From Actinocrispum wychmicini (GTDB lineage: Bacteria > Actinomycetota > Actinomycetes > Mycobacteriales > Pseudonocardiaceae): DNA of 64,000 nt. Positions 8,903-17,149 of the stretch are shown piece by piece. Each line of letters opens with the position of its first letter. Within the stretch, counting starts at the first letter, position 1. Below the pieces are notes generated by a model. It was not told the origin of the DNA. It ran no database searches and saw only the letters and a list, made by a program, of their open reading frames with translations. The translations under genes and the position numbers were made by a program. The stretch spans positions 806,001 to 870,000 of the forward strand of contig NZ_SLWS01000003.1 in NCBI RefSeq assembly GCF_004345645.1, written 5' to 3'.

Positions 8903-9238
8903 TCATTCAATCGCTAGGTCTTGCCATCGCACTTCCCCAGCCCGGCCTGGTCCTTGGCGTGGTCGGCCCGTCCTGCCCGGCAGATCTCGGCGCCACGCCT
9001 CGATCTCAGGTAGCCGGCTGGCGTACCAGCCTGACACAACCCGCTCGGCGGATTCCTCATCGGCGATCGGTTCACCGTGGTCGTCAATCTCGTACGCCCC
9101 GATCCGCACGTCAGGTTCGGGGAACGGATGCGTCGAGCCTTTCGGGTAACGCTCCAACCACTTGCTGACCGCATGACGAGAGACCGGACTTGACAGAGCC
9201 CGGCCCACTCCCGTCATGTCCAAAAGGTGTTTGGTCAC
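8903..9238 (-). CDS. Small DNA-binding-type protein (HTH)
   Basis: The GTG at 9238 overlaps the stop of the preceding gene (GTGA), giving a 111-residue protein, VTKHLLDMTGVGRALSSPVS. Residues about 5-45 form a helix-turn-helix-like unit (VSRHAVSKWLERYPKGSTHPFPEPD) of the kind used by AlpA/MerR-like excisionase proteins, with a KW...RYP...FP.PD pattern. The remainder has VSGWYASRLPEIEAWRRDLPG and a basic tail. A larger frame opens upstream but runs through the preceding gene. Probably a small regulator of a mobile element; the exact family is uncertain. Confidence 0.65.
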   Translation of the reverse strand: MTKHLLDMTGVGRALSSPVSRHAVSKWLERYPKGSTHPFPEPDVRIGAYEIDDHGEPIADEESAERVVSGWYASRLPEIEAWRRDLPGRTGRPRQGPGRAGEVRWQDLAIE

Positions 9239-9405
9239 GCGCCGAGCACCCCCTGATTGTCGATCTCGTGCCGCGGGATCAACTCCCATCCCTCCGGCAT
9301 CACCGGACCGACGACCACAGCCGGCACGTCGTCGACGGGCTCGTCGAGCACCAATTGACCATGCCGTTGTGCGATCAAGTCCACGGTGTTGAACAGTGCG
9401 AGCAT
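9235..9405 (-). CDS. Small acidic protein coupled to the HTH gene
   Basis: A 56-residue product (MLALFNTVDLIAQRHGQLVL...) starts at ATG 9405 with AAGGGG ten bases upstream. Its TGA overlaps the GTG of the following gene, so the two form one small operon. It contains two hydrophobic beta-like stretches and a WELIPRHEID tail; no family is recognised. The promoter lies in the inverted-repeat operator immediately upstream. Confidence 0.55.
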   Translation of the reverse strand: MLALFNTVDLIAQRHGQLVLDEPVDDVPAVVVGPVMPEGWELIPRHEIDNQGVLGA

Positions 9406-9414
9406 CGCAACCCC

Positions 9415-9481
9415 TTAAGTTGTCTCTAATAGCGACAACTTAACACCTCCACTGATGACACGTCTACATCCGAGACAACTT
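9415..9481. promoter_or_regulatory. Inverted-repeat operator with a third half-site
   Basis: Bases 9415-9424 (TTAAGTTGTC) and 9434-9443 are a perfect 10-bp inverted repeat with a 9-base spacer; the minus strand of the spacer reads GCTATTAGA, including a -10-like TATTAG. A third half-site GACAACTT lies at 9474-9481. The location between the minus-strand small-gene pair and the plus-strand Nudix gene fits autoregulation by the HTH protein. The sequence symmetry is direct; the regulator is inferred. Confidence 0.7.
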
Positions 9482-9601
9482 TCTGTTTGCATGCAATGGG
9501 CTCGCATCTGCTGAGAGGAATGCGTGCCGTGGCAGCACAAACACTCGCGCCTGTAGTGCGCCTCTCCCTTCTTGTTGTTCCTCCCCAAGGAAGGCAGACG
9601 C

Positions 9602-10189
9602 ATGTCTATGGCTCTCGCCGGTCCCGGTCGGCCGACCCCGTCCCGCTGGTCCGTGAGCCTGGTGGCTAGGGTGCCGCAGGTGACCACATCGGAATCCGCC
9701 CCCACTGCTGTGCTGCCCGTGGCGCAGTACGTGGCGGGCTTGGCCCGTAAGCGTATGGCCGCCGGAGTGCTATTCCGCGACGAGCAGGGCCGGGTGTTGT
9801 TGGTCGAGCCGTCCTACAAGCCGAACTGGGAGATCCCCGGCGGGGCGGTGGAGGCTGACGAGTCCCCGTGGGCGACGGCATCCCGCGAACTGGCCGAGGA
9901 GTTGGGGTTGGGCCACCCGGTGGGGCGGCTGCTGGTAGTGGACTACGTCCGTCCGCAGGACTCGCGGCCTGAGGGCGTGGTGATGGTGTTCGACGGCGGT
10001 GTGCTGAACGAGACCGACGTGGTGGGAATGGTGTTCCCGGACGCGGAAATCCTGTCTGCCGGGTTCCACACACTGGCGGACGCCAGGGACAAGGTAAAGC
10101 CCCTGCTGGCGGACCGCCTTGCTGCGGCGCTGGAGGCCGTGGAGCAGGGCGTGACCGTGTTGTGTGAGCAGGGACAGCGTATCGCCTGA
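9602..10189 (+). CDS. Nudix hydrolase
   Basis: The product of 195 residues carries a complete Nudix box at residues 81-103: G-x5-E (GAVEADE), then REL-x-EE-x-G (RELAEELG). Preceding strands (RMAAGVLFRDEQGRVLLVEP) and the WEIPGG lead-in are typical. ATG 9602 is preferred over the upstream 9572 because AAGGAAGG lies just before it. Nudix proteins hydrolyse nucleoside diphosphate-linked compounds; the substrate is not predictable. The 3' end of the gene forms the left arm of a terminator hairpin shared with the converging gene. Confidence 0.88.
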   Translation: MSMALAGPGRPTPSRWSVSLVARVPQVTTSESAPTAVLPVAQYVAGLARKRMAAGVLFRDEQGRVLLVEPSYKPNWEIPGGAVEADESPWATASRELAEELGLGHPVGRLLVVDYVRPQDSRPEGVVMVFDGGVLNETDVVGMVFPDAEILSAGFHTLADARDKVKPLLADRLAAALEAVEQGVTVLCEQGQRIA

Positions 10190-10214
10190 CCAGGCAGCGA
10201 TACGCTGTCCCTGC
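10168..10214. terminator. Bidirectional terminator hairpin overlapping the Nudix stop
   Basis: Bases 10168-10185 (GCAGGGACAGCGTATCGC) pair perfectly with 10197-10214, an 18-bp stem with an 11-base loop. The left arm is inside the Nudix coding sequence and the stop codon is in the loop. It lies between convergent genes, so it can serve both. No T-run follows. Confidence 0.75.
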
Positions 10215-10225
10215 CACGGTCGCGG

Positions 10226-11452
10226 TTACGCGGTCATTGGGACGGACATGAGCTTGCTGCGTGTCGCGGTGTGCTCACCAGCCGCGTCTCGCTCGGTAGT
10301 GTGGTGTTTGCCCGCCGTCCGGTACAGGCTGTCGTAGATGCCGTCGGCGTAGAGAAGCCCGTTGAGGTCGCGTCGTGTCTTGGCGGTTTGGCAGTCGGCG
10401 CGGAACCCGGCCGCGCCCAGCAGTAGCGCCAGTTCGGCGGCGGTGGAGTTGGCGGTATCGATGCCATGTGCCTTCATCGCCGCTCCCCACAGTTCGGCGT
10501 CGTAGTGTCCGGTGTCGGCCAAGTGGGCGGCAACAACGGCGCCGAGCAATGCGGTGACGAGCTGGGCGTGCGCGCGGCCGAGGGTGACCAGCGCGGAGTC
10601 CCGCAGCCGTGGCAGATCCCCGCTGGCCTGCCGGGCACTGAGCCCGGCGGTGACGGTGTCGAAGATCGCCGCGGCGCCGCCCAACGCCGTCGCGGTGACC
10701 AGCGGCCGATAGCTGGCGAAGTGCTTGCGCAGCAAGGCCATCCCATGCCCCTGCAGGACATCCTCAGGTCGGATCGGCACGGCGTCGAGGTCGAGAACGC
10801 CCCAAGTCCATCCCGCCAACCCTGCCGGCGGGATGGACTGGCGACGCAGACCCGGCTCGGTGCCGTCCACCGCGGCGGCGGTCAGGCGGCCGTCAGGGGC
10901 GCGGAAGAACACCACGAACACCGCGGCCTCGGTCAGGCGGCTGATCCAGGTCTTGCACCCAGTGACCAGCCACATGCCCGCCGGTCCAGGGACCGCACGT
11001 GTGCGGGTTTCCGCCGGGCGGGACCCGCCATGAGGTTCAGTGACGGCAATCCCGGCCAACTCTCCGGCCACCAAACGAGGGATCCACCGCTGCTGGGCCT
11101 GCGGGCTGCCGTAGTGAGCGATGAGGCGGCCATGTCCGAGTCCGGTGGTGTCGCGCAGGTCAATGTCGCGGTAGCCACACACGAACTGCGCCAGCACCTG
11201 AAATGGCGCCGGCTCGCCCGTGGTGTCGATGTGGCCACGCCGGCCCAGCTCATGCCGGATCACCCGCAGCCGGCGACTTCGCTCAGCCCCGGCAGGCAGA
11301 TCCGAACTCACCGGGTGGTCAGCCAGGGCTTGGTCCAGCGCGGTGGTCAGCGCGGTCAGCCGTGTCCAGTCGACCCGGTCTCCAGGGTCGAGCACAGCTC
11401 GCAGTGGTTGCAGCCAGGTCGTGATGGCCTCACCGTGCCCGGTCGGGTTCAC
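10226..11452 (-). CDS. Acyl-CoA dehydrogenase-like flavoprotein
   Basis: About 408 residues from GTG 11452, whose first bases overlap the stop of the upstream acyltransferase. The frame stays open further upstream but that part is antisense-quality sequence. The middle shows the acyl-CoA dehydrogenase pattern: a helical N-domain, GLGHGRLIAHYGSPQAQQRW, then AGIAVTEPHGGSR and WLVTGCKTWISR, the beta-domain that cradles FAD and substrate, and a C-terminal helical bundle. Specific catalytic Glu placement is not evident. Coupling to a hexapeptide acyltransferase and a nearby XRE regulator suggests a small biosynthetic or modification module rather than fatty acid oxidation. Confidence 0.75.
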   Translation of the reverse strand: MNPTGHGEAITTWLQPLRAVLDPGDRVDWTRLTALTTALDQALADHPVSSDLPAGAERSRRLRVIRHELGRRGHIDTTGEPAPFQVLAQFVCGYRDIDLRDTTGLGHGRLIAHYGSPQAQQRWIPRLVAGELAGIAVTEPHGGSRPAETRTRAVPGPAGMWLVTGCKTWISRLTEAAVFVVFFRAPDGRLTAAAVDGTEPGLRRQSIPPAGLAGWTWGVLDLDAVPIRPEDVLQGHGMALLRKHFASYRPLVTATALGGAAAIFDTVTAGLSARQASGDLPRLRDSALVTLGRAHAQLVTALLGAVVAAHLADTGHYDAELWGAAMKAHGIDTANSTAAELALLLGAAGFRADCQTAKTRRDLNGLLYADGIYDSLYRTAGKHHTTERDAAGEHTATRSKLMSVPMTA

Positions 11453-12309
11453 CGGGCTGTCCCCTGCACGCGGGCCGGGTGGCCGTAGGCCAGTGCGCCC
11501 GGCGGGATGTCGTGGGTGACCAGCGAGGCGGCCCCGATCAGGGCGTGCTCGCCGATCGTCACTCCGGCCAGCACCACCGAGCCGCTGCCGATCTTGGCGC
11601 CGGTGTCGAACCGTGGGGCTGCCAACCTCGGCTGGCGGTGTGGGTCGCGCCAGGTCAGCGTCTTGTCGTTGATCGTGCGAACGCCTGCGCCGAGGAACAC
11701 TCGGTCGGCCAGCACGGTGGAGCTGGTGATGTGCGAGCCGGGTGAGCAACGCACGTCGCGGCCGATGCGGGTGGCGCGCTCCACCGTGATGTGGTGGCCG
11801 AGCTGGCTGTCCGCGCCGATCTGGACGGCGGTACGCAGGAGCGTATGGTGCCCAATCAGCGTGTTGACCCCGGCCTGCACGTCGGCGTAGACGACCGCGC
11901 CCGCGCGGACCACCACGCCCGCGCCGATCACTGTCCCGCCGCCAGCGCCGGGGCGGATCCGCCCGACGGCGTAGCCGAGTTCGGGCTTGCCGAGCACGGC
12001 GTGCTCCTCGACGCGGGCCTGCTCGCCGATCGTGGTACCGCCGTGGATGATTGCGAACGGGCCGAGCACCGCGCCGGAGTGGACCACGACCGGGCGCGGT
12101 GTGCCCAGCTCGTCGGCAGGCACGAACACCGTGAACCGACTGATCACCGCGTTCTGGTCGGCGTGCAGCAGCCCCGCGCGGTCCAGGTCGGCCGCGGACA
12201 GTTCCCGCCCACGACCGAAGAACTCGGCGCCGACGGAGTTGGGAGAATGGTCATCGTGTCCCTCCGCGCGCGGCAGGGACGGGTGGGCTGCCGCGGCAGC
12301 GTCCAGCAC
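11449..12309 (-). CDS. Left-handed beta-helix acyltransferase
   Basis: A 286-residue protein from GTG 12309. From about residue 75 on it is built of hexapeptide repeats ([LIV]GxxxxI pattern), e.g. IGAGVVVRAGAVV, IGHHTLLRTAVQIG, IGSGSVVLAGVTIGEHALIG, ending GALAYGHPARVQG, the classic end of CoA-dependent acetyltransferases of the LbetaH superfamily. Such enzymes acylate sugar amines or hydroxyls; several also serve antibiotic or cell-surface pathways. The first 70 residues form an extra domain of unknown type. The stop overlaps the start of the dehydrogenase-like gene by four bases, indicating that both work on the same pathway. Confidence 0.82.
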   Translation of the reverse strand: MLDAAAAAHPSLPRAEGHDDHSPNSVGAEFFGRGRELSAADLDRAGLLHADQNAVISRFTVFVPADELGTPRPVVVHSGAVLGPFAIIHGGTTIGEQARVEEHAVLGKPELGYAVGRIRPGAGGGTVIGAGVVVRAGAVVYADVQAGVNTLIGHHTLLRTAVQIGADSQLGHHITVERATRIGRDVRCSPGSHITSSTVLADRVFLGAGVRTINDKTLTWRDPHRQPRLAAPRFDTGAKIGSGSVVLAGVTIGEHALIGAASLVTHDIPPGALAYGHPARVQGTAR

Positions 12310-12340
12310 ACGACCGTGGCCATCCCGGTGACCAGCGGTG

Positions 12341-12376
12341 TTGCAGAGGTAGGCAGACGGTTTGCGAGGTATGCAA
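12341..12376. promoter_or_regulatory. Direct repeats in divergent promoter
   Basis: Two similar words, TTGCAGAGGTAGGCA (12341-12355) and TTTGCGAGGTATGCA (12361-12375), repeat with a 20-base period, about two helical turns. The second also contains an inverted TTTGC-N6-GCAAA. They lie between the acyltransferase gene and the divergent XRE regulator, a natural place for that regulator to bind. Confidence 0.5.
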
Positions 12377-12446
12377 ATCGGCTGGCACGGACGGTGAGCG
12401 GTTGGCTACGCTGACAGGCCCCGGCCTGAGCAAGGAGCGCAGGCGA

Positions 12447-13859
12447 ATGGTTTCGACCCGCGCAATCTGGCAGACCGATACTGTGCGCGCCGCCCTCGCA
12501 TCCGGTGATCTCGGCACGATCGTGCGCAGCGTCCGCCGCGCAAACCACCTCACCCTCGCCGAACTCGCCCAGCGATGCGGCTACTCCGCCTCAACACTGT
12601 CGCGAATGGAACGTGGCAAGCAGCCGCTGCGCGATGTGGGGGTGCTACGCAGCCTGACCGAGGCGCTACGAATTCCCCCTTTCCTGTTCGGGCTGGTCGA
12701 CACTCCACCGCGTTCCGTGCGGACGGCACGGCCTGTCGCTAGGGTCGGCGTAATCCTAGTGCCGGACGAGGAGACCGATCCCATGCGTCGTCGCACGCTT
12801 CTGGCGGGACTGACCGGCTTGGCCGGCACTACAGTGCTCGGCACTGCCTCACAGTCTTGGGCCACCGCCACGCCGGCCGAGGCGAGCCCGGTGGGCACCC
12901 TGGAGCGCGTCCTGCTCGCTCCTCCCGCGACCGGTGGGATCCCGGTGGCAGTGCAGCGCCTGCGGGAGCAGGTGGCAGAGGCGCGTTCGGTGTTCCAACT
13001 CGGCCGCTACACCGACGTCGCCGGCCGACTGCCTGACCTGTTGTCCGCTGCGATGGCCACCCGCGCCGACGGTGCCACCAGCGAGCACATCGCCGACGCG
13101 AGCGGACTGCTCGCCGAGCTGCACACGCTAGCTTCCGAACTGATGGTCAAATTCGGCAACGACCAGCTCGCCTGGACCACCGCCGACCGGGCACTGCAGG
13201 CCGCCTACGGCGCCAACGACATCCTCACCCAAGCCAGCGCACACCGAGCGTGGGCGATCGTGCTACGCCGCGCCGGCCACGCCGAGACTGCTCAGCGGCT
13301 GGTCGTCGACACCGCCGCCGACCTGCAACCCGACTTGCACCGTGGGCCGGAATACCTGTCGGTGTACGGATCACTGCTGTCCACCGCCGCCTACACCGCT
13401 GCAGTGGACGGGGACCGCGACACCGCACGCACGCTCATCGGCGAAGCCGTCGACGCCGCCACCCGGCTCGGCGCCGACGCCAACCACCGGTTCACCGCGT
13501 TCGGACCCACCGGCGTCGGCCTGTACCGGATCAGCATCGCCCGCGTCCTCGGTGACTACGGCACCGCCATCGAAGCCGCGCAACGGATCAATCCGATCGG
13601 CATCCCGCTGGTGGAACGCCGCGCCCGCTACTGGTCTGACATCGCCCGCTCGTTCCACGCCTGGGGCAAGCCCGAACAGTGCTATCGCGCACTGCTGGCC
13701 GCCGAACGTGCGTCCGCGGACGAAGTCCGCTACCGCAAACCAATCCAACAGATCACCACCAGTCTGCTTCAGCATCCGACCGCGCATACCTTGCCTGGCC
13801 TGCACGCATTCGCCGCACGCACCGGCACAATCACAGGCCGGGATCTTCCGTCCACATAG
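12447..13859 (+). CDS. XRE-family regulator with helical (TPR-like) C-terminal domain
   Basis: The 470-residue product begins at ATG 12447, nine bases after AAGGAG (12432-12437). Residues about 25-80 are an XRE helix-turn-helix (LTLAELAQRCGYSASTLSRME). Near 113-135 a RRRTLLAG-hydrophobic stretch, common in this actinomycete regulator class, separates the DNA-binding domain from a C-terminal alpha-helical repeat region (about 160-460) rich in Ala, Arg and paired helices like TPRs. It is divergent from the acyltransferase/dehydrogenase pair and probably controls it. The ligand is unknown. Confidence 0.85.
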   Translation: MVSTRAIWQTDTVRAALASGDLGTIVRSVRRANHLTLAELAQRCGYSASTLSRMERGKQPLRDVGVLRSLTEALRIPPFLFGLVDTPPRSVRTARPVARVGVILVPDEETDPMRRRTLLAGLTGLAGTTVLGTASQSWATATPAEASPVGTLERVLLAPPATGGIPVAVQRLREQVAEARSVFQLGRYTDVAGRLPDLLSAAMATRADGATSEHIADASGLLAELHTLASELMVKFGNDQLAWTTADRALQAAYGANDILTQASAHRAWAIVLRRAGHAETAQRLVVDTAADLQPDLHRGPEYLSVYGSLLSTAAYTAAVDGDRDTARTLIGEAVDAATRLGADANHRFTAFGPTGVGLYRISIARVLGDYGTAIEAAQRINPIGIPLVERRARYWSDIARSFHAWGKPEQCYRALLAAERASADEVRYRKPIQQITTSLLQHPTAHTLPGLHAFAARTGTITGRDLPST

Positions 13860-14013
13860 TCCTGAGCACGGCATGGAACTCCGTGATGAATGAGTGCCGC
13901 CGTGCCGGCAATCTCGGCACGGTGGCACGGCAGGTGCTGGAATGCGGCTTGCACTCGCGAACTCCCCGCTGCGGACGGCAACGATCAGCCGAGCAGCGGC
14001 AAGACAGCGGACA

Positions 14014-14271
14014 CTACGGTCCTTGACGGGGCAGGACGGCCCGCGCTGGGACCAGTTGGTCAGTGACGCGAACCGTCGCACGTCGACCGTCGGCATAGGC
14101 GATGTCATAGCCGACCACGGCCAGCCAGTCCCCCTTCGCCGATCGGAACCACCCGCTCAACTGCCCCTTGACCTGCCCCTCCATATCCAACCCATCGGCA
14201 ACCGTGTGCAACGGCGCACCAGGGTCACGGCCGAAGAGCAGATCGAGGTTCACCCAGACCGACTTGACCAT
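14014..14271 (-). CDS. Small conserved protein coupled to resolvase remnant
   Basis: An 85-residue protein starting at ATG 14271 (MVKSVWVNLDLLFGRDPGAP). The ATG overlaps the TGA of the preceding resolvase frame. The sequence LHTVADGLDMEG...GWFRSAKGDWLAVVGYDIAYADGR is well formed and resembles small actinomycete proteins that sit immediately downstream of resolvase/invertase genes. Its role is unknown. It appears intact while the resolvase in front of it is truncated. Confidence 0.65.
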   Translation of the reverse strand: MVKSVWVNLDLLFGRDPGAPLHTVADGLDMEGQVKGQLSGWFRSAKGDWLAVVGYDIAYADGRRATVRVTDQLVPARAVLPRQGP

Positions 14272-14618
14272 CACGTGACGGCCATGCAGGCGCGGGTGTT
14301 GCGATAGACGACCAAGGCGCAGGCGCCGCCAGCGCCGTAGGCATGCAGCTGCCGGTAGAGGGTGGTGCGCCCGACGTGGAAGGTCTCGGCGATCTCCTCG
14401 ACGGTGTGCTTGCCGGAGTCGTACATCTGTTGTGCGGTGTCCAGTTGCCGTTGCGACAATGCCGATGGCCGGCCACCGACGCGGCCGCGGGCGCTCGCGG
14501 CGGCCAGGCCGTCCATGGTGCCCTCGACGATCATCTCCCGGTCGTACTCGGCCAGCGCCGCCAGGAAGTGGAACACCAGCCGCCCGCCGGGGGTGGAGAG
14601 GCGTTCCCGGAGTTCCTG
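14271..14618 (-). pseudogene. Serine resolvase, C-terminal fragment
   Basis: The frame reads RERLSTPGGRLVFHFLAALA, then EYDREMIVEGTMDGLAAASA and RGRVGGRPSALS, the Tn3-type resolvase E-helix and linker, followed by a helix-turn-helix (TVEEIAETFHVGRTTLYRQL). A TGA at 14619-14621 stops the frame upstream, and no N-terminal catalytic domain with its Ser-nucleophile is found. The remaining 116 codons are therefore a 5'-truncated remnant of a transposon or inversion recombinase. It is still followed by its usual small downstream gene. Confidence 0.8.
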
Positions 14619-14621
14619 TCA

Positions 14622-15403
14622 TGCCCGGTGGAGGCCACTCGCGCCGTCGCGGCGCACCCGGCCAGGCTGTGACCGGCGACCGATAGCACGCTCCGCCGCC
14701 CGACCCGGCCCGCTCCTCCTCAACCCGGCGAGCCGCACGGTGTGACCAGCGGACGACTTTGTGACCGCGGGCGGCGGAGCACGCACCACGCTTCCTAATG
14801 TGATGCAGGTCACGGGTGAATGTTGTTTGCGGTCACGATCCGTGACCAGCGGGCCGCACATGTCCAGTGTGGACGCACCATGTGGGGGTCGCCCTATCGT
14901 GGCTGGTCAACGGAGGTGATTGGGTGTGCGGCCGTCAGGTTGGGTGGCGTGGTGACGCGCCCGGGCGCATCATTCCAGTATCTCGTTGGTTACTCGCCGT
15001 GCGCGTCCGGTGTGCGGTGAGTCCCCCTCGTGCGGGAGGTCGTCATGATTGCTCCTCAACGCCTTTCTCGGATCGCGGCGGCGACGGTGCTGGTCGGCGG
15101 CAGGCAATCGGGGTTCGGCAGCGGACTGGCGGGCAGTGGCCCGGACGGCGGCGCGGGCAGCTTCGGCAACCTTCTGACCGGCGCCCGGGCCGCGGGCGGC
15201 TCGGGCTCCGGAACCCTCTCATCAACGGCGTCGCCTTGCCCGGCCTCGGCGGGGTTGTCACCACCTGCATCGGCCTCGGCGCCAAACCCGGGGCCGCCCA
15301 TCTCAAGACACCGGCCAGTGCATACAGGTCGCACGTGCCCCGGGCCTGCGAAATCCGCCGCAGCTGCTGGGAGGGCATTCTTCACGAAAGGAGTCCGGTC
15401 CAG
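14622..15403. other. No gene recognised before the RTX-like gene
   Basis: Open frames cover much of this stretch, including an in-frame upstream extension of the next gene, but their sequences are low-complexity or Arg/Pro/Gly-rich and lack motifs. Around 15050-15230 one frame is Gly/Ser-rich with a short hydrophobic start. It may contain decayed DNA and the promoter of the RTX-like gene. Confidence 0.4.
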
Positions 15404-16357
15404 ATGAAACACTATCGGAGTGCGGCGGCAGTCGTGGTGACCCTCGTTGTCGGGTACCTGCTTGCCGGGACGGGAACCGCGGCGTACGCCCAGAGTTTCT
15501 GCAACGGCCTTCCAGCGACTATCGTAAGTAATGCCGAACCCATCATCGGCACGGCAGGCGACGACGTCATCGTCGGCGGGCCGACTGGACAGGTCATCTG
15601 GGCTGGGGGCGGTAATGACACCATCTGTGGCGGTGGTGGAGACGACGTCCTTTACGGTGAGAGCGGCAACGACACTATTATGGCAGACCCCGATGATAAG
15701 GTAAACGGCGATTCAGGGGACGACACGATCAATATCGCCGATGGACCGGCCCCGGCATTCCAGGAGACTTTCAAGGGAGGCCCTGGCAACGACACCATCA
15801 ACGGCTCAAATGGTACCGACCGCATCAGTGGCGGCCCTGGCAACGACACCATCAACGGCGGGGGCGGCGGCGACCTGTTGAACGGCGAACAATCGGAGTA
15901 TCTCGCGACGGGCGACGACGTCATCAACGGCGGAGACGGCAACGACACCATCGACGGCAACAACGGCAACGACATCATCGACGGTGGCGCGGGAGAGGAC
16001 ACGATTTCGGGCGGCAATGGCGACGACACCATCCATGGTGGTGACGACGGGGACACGATCCACGGCGGCCGGGGGGATGACGTGGTGTACGGCGACGCCG
16101 GCGACGACCGGATCTGCGGAGATTCCAACGCGCCCCCGTTCGGACCCTGTGTCGAAACCGTGGTGGTGAGCACGCTCGTGACCGACAACTATGGCGGCGG
16201 GGATGAGCTGTACGGCGGCGACGGCGACGACTCGCTCGACGGCGGTGACACCGTCTCTCTTCTCGCCGGTGAACCTGACGACGTCTACGAAGACACCGCT
16301 GACGGCGGCGCGGGCGATAACTCGTGCGGCAACGTCGACACTGAAACCAACTGCTGA
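15404..16357 (+). CDS. Secreted protein with RTX-like calcium-binding repeats
   Basis: The start ATG 15404 follows AAAGGAG (15387-15393) by ten bases. The 317-residue product has a signal peptide (MKHYRSAAAVVVTLVVGYLL...AYA, about 1-29), then at least a dozen nonapeptide-like repeats of the GGxGNDxI type (GGGNDTICGG, GGPGNDTING, GGDGNDTIDG, GGAGEDTISG). Such repeats fold as parallel beta-rolls that bind Ca2+ outside the cell. No catalytic domain is present, and a few cysteines (residues 32, 78, about 255, 262, 310, 317) suggest disulfides. Probably a cell-surface or matrix protein; exact role unknown. Confidence 0.85.
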   Translation: MKHYRSAAAVVVTLVVGYLLAGTGTAAYAQSFCNGLPATIVSNAEPIIGTAGDDVIVGGPTGQVIWAGGGNDTICGGGGDDVLYGESGNDTIMADPDDKVNGDSGDDTINIADGPAPAFQETFKGGPGNDTINGSNGTDRISGGPGNDTINGGGGGDLLNGEQSEYLATGDDVINGGDGNDTIDGNNGNDIIDGGAGEDTISGGNGDDTIHGGDDGDTIHGGRGDDVVYGDAGDDRICGDSNAPPFGPCVETVVVSTLVTDNYGGGDELYGGDGDDSLDGGDTVSLLAGEPDDVYEDTADGGAGDNSCGNVDTETNC

Positions 16358-16373
16358 CCGACACCCAGGTGCG

Positions 16374-16405
16374 CGACGCGCGACCCCGATGCGGGCCGCG
16401 CGTCG
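16374..16405 (+). terminator. Hairpin after RTX-like gene
   Basis: Bases 16374-16382 (CGACGCGCG) pair with 16397-16405, loop 14 bases; an overlapping ATGCGGG/CCCGCAT pair (16389-16413) could form an alternative stem. Located 17 bases after the stop codon; no T-run. Confidence 0.5.
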
Positions 16406-17149
16406 TCCCGCATGAACTCGTGGTCCTTGTACAGAGCACCGAGGAGATGGCACATCACGCTAGCCCGACCAGCGGGACGCGTCGCCAGAAAACGCTTCGC
16501 CGTGATCCACTCCGCGGCCGGTCGTGGTGACGATGCCGGGCCGCTCCTACCGCGTCACCGGCGCGGTGTCTATCGTGGACGGCGAATAACCGCCCGGTCT
16601 GTGTCGGTTCGGGCTCCTTGGTCACCGCGAAGGACCCCGTACTCACTGTGTCGGACTCACAGGCGGGCTCAGCTGTGTCTTCCGGTCGGTGCCCGCCTGT
16701 CTGGGCGAGGGCGTGCTGCGCTGGACCCAGCCCGACGCTGTATCGCGCTCACCACGCCTCCCTGTGCTTTCGCCAACTGCTTGCGAAGGTCCTCGATGGC
16801 ACCTGGTCGTTCAGTCGGGAGTCCTGGGCCGTCTCCCGCAGCAGGCCCGGCGGCGCCGCGCCAATTGCCCAACCGAGGAGAACCTGCAACGCCGCGAGGG
16901 CTGGCCAGATCCGGCCGACGCCCGAACTCGATCACCGAACCCTATGACTGGGTTCGATCGGGGTGCGGTGGCGAATAGCGCATAGCCGGAACATCGCACC
17001 TCCACCAGTTCATCGAGCACCCGGCCGACTGTCGGTGTCCGGTCAGCGGTGAGCGTCCTCGTATTCGGCGCGGATATGTCCTGGAATCCGACCACGGTTG
17101 GCGACCCGGTGCCCCTGAGCGCGTGCCCACCGTCGAATCACGTCGTTGC
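16406..17149. other. No intact gene; probable decayed sequence
   Basis: No frame with recognisable protein. A minus-strand frame near 16750-16800 contains a short helical stretch (AIEDLRKQLAKAQ) reminiscent of recombinase or transposase coiled segments but is not enough for a call. Confidence 0.35.

Noticed and set aside
14867..15403. In-frame extension upstream of the RTX-like gene
   Set aside because: The signal peptide begins at ATG 15404 with AAAGGAG; the upstream part lacks protein character.
15540..16340. Regular short repeats that look like a CRISPR or tandem array
   Set aside because: They are codon-level repeats of the GGxGNDxI beta-roll, of variable sequence, inside one reading frame.
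16455..16935. Minus-strand frames with a transposase-like coiled segment
   Set aside because: Only about 13 residues look helical; no catalytic or DNA-binding motif.
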